Below, piece by piece: positions 16,285-23,018 of a DNA stretch of 23,018 bases. Both the position numbers and the translations under genes were made by a program. The stretch's first letter is position 1. Each line of letters opens with the position of its first letter. This DNA is from a virus, in IMG/VR virus record IMGVR_UViG_3300017788_000186, positions 1-23,018 of that record; one strand, given 5' to 3'. Under the pieces are notes generated by a model. It searched no databases. It was not told the DNA's origin and was given only the letters and a program-made list of their open reading frames with translations.

Positions 16285-18429
16285 TTATGCTCTAAACGAT
16301 GCATCAAAAAAATCATTACCAAATCTAATGATATAATTTACAGTCTGATAAGGATTCATAATGGAGAATGGTTGACTAAGTGTTGCTGAAGATTGATCAG
16401 AAATATTTCCAGAACTGGGCAAACTTGCCAACTGACCAGCAACAGGAATACCACCCGATCGAGAAGTTGCGCCGACATCAATTGGAGTCGCAGTTGTAGA
16501 ATTTACCGCATAATATTGTTCACCCGGAGATCCGTCTGGCCTCGTTCCACGTAAATTATGCTGGTGTTGAGGAAGATTGCCTACATTCAACGTGTAACTG
16601 GCATCGCCAGAACTTCCTCCCACTGTCGACGCTGCACTACCTAATACTCGATTAGCTGATCCTCCGCCGGCTGATGCACTGGTCGAGGCAATCGTCGCTC
16701 CATTACTCATATTGTCGGCGCCTAGAGGAAATCTACCTCTGAAATCTGGAAGTTTAAAATAAAGATTAAGTTCACTTCCGGCTCGCCATTGATAATTGGG
16801 AGGAACGAATTTGTCTGTAACAACTTCATATAAATCAGCATATCTATTTCGAAGAACCTCTGCACCATCACATAGCAAATATCCCGGCGGAGCTACCGCA
16901 CCTGCAAACGGCAATATAGTACCAATAGGAACAGCCAACGGCCCTACAAAATCATCTCTAGTCATCCTTCCCAGTCTTTGTGCTGCTGTAGATCTAGGAA
17001 TGTAAACCAATACAGAAGTATCAAAAGCAGATCGGACTATCGACGGCTGATCTGCGATAAGGGCATTACCGTTTAATTCTGTATCAAATACTTTAATCGG
17101 TGTGTTTGACGATCCGTCAAACACGACGTCGTCTGTCAAGGTTATTGCACCAGTAAATCTAAAAGTGGTCGAAGTTCTTAATGAATTTGCAGTGTCTGCG
17201 TTACCGGATATGTTACCAGTAAATGCTCCGTCAAACTCCTGAGCAACTATCTTTTTAGCATAAATTTCATTAAATCGATTATTTGTTGCACTACCAATAT
17301 TAAAACTGTCAGTAATAGAAGGTAAAATATTTTTAGCAACAATATTTCCTTGAGCCTCTAATCCTCCCCCAACTATAAGTTTCTTTTTAATAGCGGCACC
17401 ACCTGTAACTTGTAAAGCACCACTGTTTAAATTGACTGACTCTAAATCACTAGTTAAAAATAATGAACCAGAAATCTTAGCATTACCTGTAACTTCTAAT
17501 GATTCTGTAGGAGCTAAAGTGTTGACTCCCACACGATCATTTATAACTCTAAGAACAGTCGAGGGTAAACTTAATTTCGATGTCTGGATGTCAATACTAG
17601 CTCCGGGCAAAGAATTATAAATTCTAGCACCAGATGTACCGTTAGCGATGTTTAATGTACTATCGGCGCCGACTGTTATACCTAAATCTGTTCTTACATT
17701 AAATTGAAAATCTGTTGTATTAATTGTATCAGATCTTAAAAATCTAGAAGCAGCCACATCTGCATTATTAATTCTTAATGCTTCAGATGATGATGAAACT
17801 CCTATAAGCCTCGTTGGAAATCCAGTCACAAAAGTCGACGTTGTTATGTTGATACCGGGTCTTATTCCTTGTTCAACAAATCCTTGTATATTTGACTTAG
17901 GATAAAATTGATCCTTACTAATAATAATAATCGGTTCATCATCGACATAAAAAGTTACGACTGTACGATCTTCGTTATTTTGATCTACTAAGGTTTCAAC
18001 TATCGGACCGGTCCTTTTTCCGTCGACAGTACTTACATAAGGTCCAACTAGGACCCATGACGATCCAGAATAAATCGATAGCTGTTGTTTGCTGGTATCT
18101 ACCCAAAGATCTCCCTTTCTACTTGAACCTAATTCAGGTCTTTCTACACCGGTTTGAATATTGGAAGCAGCCTTCCAATCGATACTGTCCCATATTTTTA
18201 ATTGCTCAGTAGTTGTGTCATACCATAATTGCCCCTCAACAGGATTTACCGGTCTGTTCGGACCAGAAAAATTTTCCAGAAGATGTAAAAAATTTTCAGC
18301 AATTATTTTTCCATATCCTGTAACATTTCTTCCGGGAAATCTCAAACTGGTATCATCATTCGGAACATTATCATAGACTGTAATCGGTACCTTACGATCT
18401 TTTTCTGTAAAATTTACGGTATATGGCAT
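16285..18429 (-). CDS. Tail fibre/adhesin with phage tail collar domain
   Basis: The 714-residue protein starts with the shared anchor module: GRNVTGYGKIIAENFLHLLE (33-52), GQLWYDTTTEQLKIW (66-80), GDLWVDTSKQQLSIYSG (106-122), VLVGP (126-130). A shaft follows with VGVNTLAPTESLEVTGNAKI (300-319) and FNIGSATNNRFNEIYAK (376-392), both typical fibre repeats. Residues ~500-570 are a classic tail collar domain: PIGTILPFAGAVAPPGYLLC, DGAEVLRNRYADLY and LPDFRGRFPLGAD. The end has NLPQHQHNL (618-626), an HxH metal-site-like motif, and NPYQTVNYIIRFG (692-704). This domain set is that of T4 gp12-type short tail fibres and related host-adhesion proteins. The ATG lies two bases after the previous stop, with GAGG just upstream. 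Confidence 0.88.
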   Translation of the reverse strand: MPYTVNFTEKDRKVPITVYDNVPNDDTSLRFPGRNVTGYGKIIAENFLHLLENFSGPNRPVNPVEGQLWYDTTTEQLKIWDSIDWKAASNIQTGVERPELGSSRKGDLWVDTSKQQLSIYSGSSWVLVGPYVSTVDGKRTGPIVETLVDQNNEDRTVVTFYVDDEPIIIISKDQFYPKSNIQGFVEQGIRPGINITTSTFVTGFPTRLIGVSSSSEALRINNADVAASRFLRSDTINTTDFQFNVRTDLGITVGADSTLNIANGTSGARIYNSLPGASIDIQTSKLSLPSTVLRVINDRVGVNTLAPTESLEVTGNAKISGSLFLTSDLESVNLNSGALQVTGGAAIKKKLIVGGGLEAQGNIVAKNILPSITDSFNIGSATNNRFNEIYAKKIVAQEFDGAFTGNISGNADTANSLRTSTTFRFTGAITLTDDVVFDGSSNTPIKVFDTELNGNALIADQPSIVRSAFDTSVLVYIPRSTAAQRLGRMTRDDFVGPLAVPIGTILPFAGAVAPPGYLLCDGAEVLRNRYADLYEVVTDKFVPPNYQWRAGSELNLYFKLPDFRGRFPLGADNMSNGATIASTSASAGGGSANRVLGSAASTVGGSSGDASYTLNVGNLPQHQHNLRGTRPDGSPGEQYYAVNSTTATPIDVGATSRSGGIPVAGQLASLPSSGNISDQSSATLSQPFSIMNPYQTVNYIIRFGNDFFDASFRA
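18265..18330 (-). repeat. Anchor-module DNA repeat, copy in the collar-fibre gene
   Basis: Encodes GYGK..AENFLHLLENF. It is the most diverged of the four copies at DNA level but keeps the aaaattttc / agaagatg pattern. Confidence 0.5.
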
Positions 18430-18431
18430 TT

Positions 18432-19064
18432 TTATACCTCACTGAAGCCAGTTAGGCTTTGTACGCGAATTGTATAATCAATTTGCATTAATCTGTTCAA
18501 CGATTTTTGAACCGGATGAAAAATTACATGAGTTAACAATTTGCCATTCCCCGAAGGATCATAACTTTTTAATCCTAATTCATCAAAAATAAAATTTCCA
18601 TCCATTGTTTGGCTGTTATCAAATGCTTCTTGACCTGCAGGTTCTCCATAATCCAAAAAACAAGTAATAACAATATCTGAATAGGTTGCACCGCTGATAT
18701 GTCTAACCTCCATTTTGTTCCTTACTGGATCTAAATTTTCTTTAGAATTTTGATCCACTATTTTTTGGTAGGTTTGATTATAAAGGCTACTATTTGTTCC
18801 TACAGTATTGGGAGTCAGATATGTTATCAAACCTGTAGGATCTACAGTTGTTCCGCCGGTTCCAAAGACCATTTGATAAACTGTCCCTCTACCCTGGGAT
18901 GACAAACTCTGAGCCAATGCGATGCTCATGTTTTCGTAATGGATCGCATTTCTTCTATTTTGAAATATCTCTCCAGATTCCGGGTCCCAAATCTTAATAT
19001 GTCCTTCGACGTGAAACCCCATTGTTTCGTTTGGTTTTTTCATAGGCTCTTGATCGCTTTGCAT
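18432..19064 (-). CDS. Virion structural protein of marine T4-like phages
   Basis: This 210-residue protein has the recognisable run MGFHVEGHIKIWDPESGEI, then RRNAIHYENMSIALAQSL, then VYQMVFGTGGTTVDPTG. I recall this pattern from structural proteins of marine T4-like phages, encoded near tail fibre genes. It has no enzyme motif and no signal peptide. It sits between the very large structural protein and the collar fibre. A candidate late promoter (AATAAATA) overlaps the upstream stop, 17 bases from this ATG. The ribosome site is weak (AGAG); an internal Met at residue 8 is possible but less favoured. Role in the virion, perhaps in fibre attachment, is inferred from order. Confidence 0.65.
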   Translation of the reverse strand: MQSDQEPMKKPNETMGFHVEGHIKIWDPESGEIFQNRRNAIHYENMSIALAQSLSSQGRGTVYQMVFGTGGTTVDPTGLITYLTPNTVGTNSSLYNQTYQKIVDQNSKENLDPVRNKMEVRHISGATYSDIVITCFLDYGEPAGQEAFDNSQTMDGNFIFDELGLKSYDPSGNGKLLTHVIFHPVQKSLNRLMQIDYTIRVQSLTGFSEV

Positions 19065-19081
19065 AATTTTTCTCTATGTTA

Positions 19082-19089
19082 TATTTATT
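19082..19089 (-). promoter_or_regulatory. Candidate late promoter box AATAAATA
   Basis: One mismatch from TATAAATA, overlapping the stop of the large structural gene and 17 bases from the next ATG. Same context (AATAAATATAA) as the box at 11580-11587. Confidence 0.45.
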
Positions 19090-22000
19090 CTGGTAATTTT
19101 GTGCGCTTATTTCTTAAAAAGTTAGAAATAACGGAATTATCATCTATTAATGATTTTCCCGACGATGCTGTTACTATGCCCGGTGAATAGAAGATTCTTC
19201 CAGATTTACCGATAACAACAATTTTAGATCCCGCAGGAACTGGTCTAGTTATTCGAATATATGGCGTAGTGCCGTTAACAGAAAATTCAGCTTCAACATC
19301 TTCGTCAGCTGCAGGACTAGATACAGCCAAATCCTCATTGTAAACTTTAATAGGATCTTTTCTTAATCGAATTCCATTAATAAAAACTTCATACTCATCA
19401 CATGGTCCGTATATTTCGGGTATTGTAGACTTAAACCAGTTAGATCTAACAGATTTTTTAGGAATTTTGTTTATCGGCCCAATCAATAAAGTACTTCCAT
19501 CGCTGATAAATTCCTGCTTTTCTTGATATTCTCTGTATGGCAAAGATTCGGTATTACTAGAATTAATAACATCACTGCCTAATTTGTGCAAAGTAGCTAT
19601 CGCTGTACCAAATATTCCTCTAGTTATTTGTCCCAATACATTACCATTTTTAGAATAATATTCTATTTTTTCATTATTAATAATAAGTTGTCCGGGAACT
19701 CTATTAATAATATCTGGCTCAATAAGTGAAGATGCATTGTTAACAACTACTTCAGTATCATAATAATTTAAATCTTTTGCTAATTTAATTTCCCCTAGAG
19801 AATATCTCTTATATTGAACCGAATTTAACATATCTTTAAAAATTTCATAAGCAATTGGTTCTTGATATGAATCTCTACCAAATAAAATTAATGTAATAGT
19901 ATCATTAGGATTTGTAGAATCTGTTAATGTTAAAAAATCAAAATTTCTATTAATATCATAATCGACTCCCGGAGTTAATCTATTACCATTTTTATAAACC
20001 CAGACTGAAGAAAAATCTTCTACCTGCCTCCTTAAAGGAAATACTCCTCTATTTCCCGGAAATCTGTCTTTGATCAATGACAATATAGGATATTCGCTGA
20101 ACCATGTAATTATTATCTTATCATTAGGATTTAAAATTAATGCATTAACAAATCTTATATTATTTTCTTCAATTACATATGCTACATCTTTTTCGAGTTC
20201 GACTCTTATTTGATCTCCAAATTTTAAATAAGTTGGGTCGATAGTTAATTCGTTATTAACTCCGTTAAATGTCCATTGGCCAATAAAATCTAACAGTTGT
20301 TCATTTACCCAAACTTTCACAAAATTTACATCGATGTTACCAGGGTTGTACGGTGGATCTTGACCGATTATAATGTTGTTATTTGATCCGTTATATTCTA
20401 CAAAAAGAGTATCAGCAGAATCTAAAAGTTTGCCATTGAGCTCTACTATCATATTGCCGACAGCCGAGCTTCTTTCAAGATTTACAAATCCATCTAAATT
20501 ATAAGTTCTGGTACTACCGTCATAAATTATTTCCTGCTGATTAACTCTAACAGCACTTTCGCTCGTGCTATCTGATTCTATAGAATCACCAAGAACAAGA
20601 ATTTTAATAGCGTCCTTAAATCTCGGAGGAACTCCAAACTCTATTAGAGTATTATCTTTATCATTTAATAAACCTTTGGAAGAAACAAACACTCCGGGAA
20701 CTTCTATTCCATTGTTTGTTACAATTACGGATTTTGTATCTGCGAATCTTGCTCTAGTTAAAAATAATCTTGTTGTTCCATCGCCAACAAATTCTTCATA
20801 GTCGAGAATTTGATAACCGCCGGGACCAATAGTTACTATTTCTAAAGTTTGCTCGGCGATAGGAACAGAACGAAATTCTATTCTCTCATCTGCAAGATTT
20901 AACCAATAATTACCGTCAGTACCGTATTGATCTAAACTCTGAATTTGTTTTGTTTTATCTAGATAAACAATAACAGACTTAGCTTCCAGTACATTCCTTC
21001 CGATCGGATAATATCTCCTTATACCATCTGTTCTGTAGATTTTGCTTCTTACTTGAGATGGACCGGTTGTTACTCTCTGAAAAACCTTAATAGAGACAGA
21101 ATCTAATATTTGACCAGGTACATTTTCTTCCGGAGCAGGTACCTGAACAGGACTCATAAATTTATCCCCCATGATCACTATTTCATCTGCTGTTTTTCCA
21201 GAAGCTGTAGAATATATACTATTAATATTTGAAAGATTTCCGCCAGATATATTAGTATCTTGTACGTTTAGATCAGAAATCGATAAAGATCCGTCGCTGT
21301 CAGATGGTCGAAATATTAATATATCGCCTGCCTGAGTATGCAAAATCGTAGGCAGATCGATTTCTTTAGTTATGCCATTACCTATAAATGTGTTCATTAC
21401 TGCAGCCGGTTCTGGAATCGATCTTCCATTCGGCTGGATTGTTGAACCGTCATAACTGTCATAATAGGGATCATCAATCCTTGTAAATTTACCTGTTCTA
21501 TCAGGTAAAGTAGAATAATCCCCTCTCTTGATGTAAACATTTATGGCCTGGCCGATTACTGGTGTAAAAGGAAGGGTTACGCTTGTTGTACTACCATCAG
21601 CAATAACATAGTAATCGGAATTTGGAGAGATACTATCCCAACTATCACTAAACCACGGAAGAGCATCCCACCCCCCTGTTGAATTAAAAGAACTACCCTG
21701 TATCAGCACTCCCCCAAAATCTAAACCCGTCATTAACTGTCTAGGATCTTTTCCAATCATACCGGTATCTGCATGATAAAATTTATTAATCCTATCAATA
21801 GCGTCTAAGATAGTTTCATTCTTATCATATGCAAGTTGAATAACAGATTTTTCTTTTGGTAGATTTTTAAATAAAATTCGTCCCTTTAATTCAGTAAAAT
21901 CTGATATTTTTTCATTATAGAGTTCTATTTCATATTCGCTCGACAAAATTAAATCATTATTGATTTTAATCTCAATTTTAGATTTGTCCTTGGTAGAAGG

Positions 22001-23018
22001 ATATTTTAAATTATAAATTGAAGTCAGTCCATTTGCAATTATAGTCTCTGAATGAACAAATTTCTTATAGGTGCCTTCTTTACTAATTCTATCAAATTTC
22101 ATAGAAACATTAAAAGATCTAACAGGATTGTTTCCTATAAATGCAACTGCTTTAGCTTCTTTTCCAGAGTCAATATAACCGCCAACTATTAAGACTGATG
22201 GTGCAGACGTATACCCTGTTCCTTGATCAGTTAGAACAATTCCAGAAATTTCTCCGTTTGAAATATAGGCTTGAGCTTTGGCACCTTTTCCGCCACCGCC
22301 CGTGATAACTACTGAAGGTAAATTAACGTATCCTTCGCCGGAATCATATACTTGTATTTCTAAAACTTTGAAAGTATTATTGTCATTCCAATATTTCCAA
22401 GGATATGATTTTAAAATTTCATTATTTTTAAGAACAGGTAATAATTTACCTTCTGTCGAATCATAATAAGGCGGAATATCAAAATCTGTAATTGTTGTTT
22501 GGGTATTTTCTAATGAATCATAAGAGCTGGTAAATTTACGAATTTTTGTTCTATAGGGTTTTACCTCTTTTAGATACTCTTCGTAACTCTCAAGATTATC
22601 ATTTCTATAATATGTTCTTTGATCAAGATTTCCAACTTTATGTATTGCATTTAAAAAACTAGTTTTAAATGCCCAATCTATATACAATTGTTCTGAAAAA
22701 ATATAATGGATACTATTAAAAAATATCTTATTCCAATAAAATTTTAAATCATTAATTAAAATATCCTCTTTTACAGATTTGATAATATTTCTAGTTTCAC
22801 TAACTGGTTGACTATCATAAGAAATAAAATCGTATGTTCCTGTTGTATCATAACCTATTTTATTTTTTTCATCATCATATATTAAATCTAATATTTCAAT
22901 CGTACCATTTTGACGACCAACCAATTCATATTTTTCTTGTAAACTTTCTGCGGTTTCGTTGATTAATCTTAAAACTGCCCAGCCGCCAGATGCATACTCC
23001 TGTACTTTAATCAAATCA
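19085..23018 (-). CDS. Very large virion structural protein (partial, N-terminus off window)
   Basis: At least 1,310 residues are present. The frame stays open to the window edge: the first Met-like codon is a TTG at 23014 preceded in frame by GAT, and the text reads as the middle of a protein. Residues are numbered here from that TTG. EEYLKEVKPYRTKI (145-158) and FDIPPYYD (178-185) are motifs I recall from giant structural proteins of marine T4-like phages. Two tandem G-GY..(L/A)PSV.I.GG units (226-240 and 265-279) follow. Then come at least six diverged beta repeats with a turn of the form F..DG.T..+.L (near 324, 469, 542, 741, 829 and 1168), several continuing to a 'V.V..NG' strand. YYDTEVVVNNASSLIEP (1084-1100) and GQITRGIFGT (1128-1137) form another block. 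It is probably part of the baseplate or a tail-tip/fibre component; no enzymatic motif was seen. Confidence 0.7.
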   Translation of the reverse strand, partial: DLIKVQEYASGGWAVLRLINETAESLQEKYELVGRQNGTIEILDLIYDDEKNKIGYDTTGTYDFISYDSQPVSETRNIIKSVKEDILINDLKFYWNKIFFNSIHYIFSEQLYIDWAFKTSFLNAIHKVGNLDQRTYYRNDNLESYEEYLKEVKPYRTKIRKFTSSYDSLENTQTTITDFDIPPYYDSTEGKLLPVLKNNEILKSYPWKYWNDNNTFKVLEIQVYDSGEGYVNLPSVVITGGGGKGAKAQAYISNGEISGIVLTDQGTGYTSAPSVLIVGGYIDSGKEAKAVAFIGNNPVRSFNVSMKFDRISKEGTYKKFVHSETIIANGLTSIYNLKYPSTKDKSKIEIKINNDLILSSEYEIELYNEKISDFTELKGRILFKNLPKEKSVIQLAYDKNETILDAIDRINKFYHADTGMIGKDPRQLMTGLDFGGVLIQGSSFNSTGGWDALPWFSDSWDSISPNSDYYVIADGSTTSVTLPFTPVIGQAINVYIKRGDYSTLPDRTGKFTRIDDPYYDSYDGSTIQPNGRSIPEPAAVMNTFIGNGITKEIDLPTILHTQAGDILIFRPSDSDGSLSISDLNVQDTNISGGNLSNINSIYSTASGKTADEIVIMGDKFMSPVQVPAPEENVPGQILDSVSIKVFQRVTTGPSQVRSKIYRTDGIRRYYPIGRNVLEAKSVIVYLDKTKQIQSLDQYGTDGNYWLNLADERIEFRSVPIAEQTLEIVTIGPGGYQILDYEEFVGDGTTRLFLTRARFADTKSVIVTNNGIEVPGVFVSSKGLLNDKDNTLIEFGVPPRFKDAIKILVLGDSIESDSTSESAVRVNQQEIIYDGSTRTYNLDGFVNLERSSAVGNMIVELNGKLLDSADTLFVEYNGSNNNIIIGQDPPYNPGNIDVNFVKVWVNEQLLDFIGQWTFNGVNNELTIDPTYLKFGDQIRVELEKDVAYVIEENNIRFVNALILNPNDKIIITWFSEYPILSLIKDRFPGNRGVFPLRRQVEDFSSVWVYKNGNRLTPGVDYDINRNFDFLTLTDSTNPNDTITLILFGRDSYQEPIAYEIFKDMLNSVQYKRYSLGEIKLAKDLNYYDTEVVVNNASSLIEPDIINRVPGQLIINNEKIEYYSKNGNVLGQITRGIFGTAIATLHKLGSDVINSSNTESLPYREYQEKQEFISDGSTLLIGPINKIPKKSVRSNWFKSTIPEIYGPCDEYEVFINGIRLRKDPIKVYNEDLAVSSPAADEDVEAEFSVNGTTPYIRITRPVPAGSKIVVIGKSGRIFYSPGIVTASSGKSLIDDNSVISNFLRNKRTKLPE

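Noticed and set aside
9701-18429. Diversity-generating retroelement acting on fibre genes
   Set aside because: No reverse transcriptase gene or template/variable repeat pair with adenine-biased differences was seen; the repeats are in the conserved anchor, not the variable tips.
45-22466. Plus-strand open frames (62-146 codons) scattered through the window
   Set aside because: Each lies wholly or almost wholly opposite a well-supported minus-strand gene, has a composition expected of a shadow frame and shows no recognisable domain.
23012-23014. TTG at 23014 as the start of the large structural protein
   Set aside because: The frame stays open upstream (GAT just before), no ribosome site can be seen within the window, and the protein text reads as mid-domain; the gene is treated as truncated by the edge.
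1-23018. tRNA genes, CRISPR arrays, insertion sequences
   Set aside because: Gaps between genes are at most 52 bases, and no cloverleaf, regularly spaced repeat or transposase was recognised.

Overview
The window looks like a late-gene segment of a tailed phage, most probably a marine T4-like myovirus. Four things point there: AT-rich DNA with every gene on the minus strand; tightly packed or overlapping genes with short Shine-Dalgarno sites; a run of virion proteins of the kind seen in marine T4-like phages (tail collar adhesin, modular fibre proteins sharing an anchor domain); and an exact copy of the T4 late promoter box TATAAATA. The host cannot be read from the sequence. An AT-rich marine bacterium, such as a picocyanobacterium or SAR11, is a guess from composition and gene families. 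Transcription runs from high to low coordinates, so the layout below is given in that direction.

Region 1 (23018 to 7742), virion and tail genes. A very large structural protein enters from off the window edge (its N-terminus is missing) and is followed by a 210-residue structural protein. Four paralogous fibre/adhesin proteins follow (16285-18429, 14393-16273, 12555-14381, 9701-11560). They share a ~125-residue N-terminal module and differ distally: tail collar, shared C-terminal module, sugar-fibre repeats, and a peptidase-G2-like end. Between the third and fourth fibre genes sit a 2-oxoglutarate/Fe(II) dioxygenase that overlaps the fibre gene upstream of it, and a small protein that may be a fibre assembly factor. 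The region closes with two paralogous structural proteins (8767-9687 and 7742-8752).

Region 2 (7689 to 1), a glycan/modification cassette. It begins just after the TATAAATA box, in the largest intergenic gap of the window. Genes mostly overlap by 4-20 bases, which suggests translational coupling. In order: a small unknown protein; two DxD glycosyltransferase-like proteins; an unknown 211-residue protein; two related DxD proteins, the second carrying a duplicated domain; a radical SAM protein whose auxiliary-cluster cysteines lie before, not after, the radical SAM core; a glycosyltransferase-like protein of a type found in marine phages; and the start of a GDP-mannose 3,5-epimerase-like enzyme cut by the window edge.

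The working model is inference. Late in infection the phage makes its fibres and, from an adjacent promoter, a set of enzymes that could make and attach sugars (perhaps GDP-L-galactose or GDP-L-gulose derived) and add oxidative or radical modifications. Likely targets are its own tail fibres or the host surface. No tRNA, rRNA, CRISPR array, insertion sequence or terminator was recognised, and there is no gene-free stretch over 300 bases.
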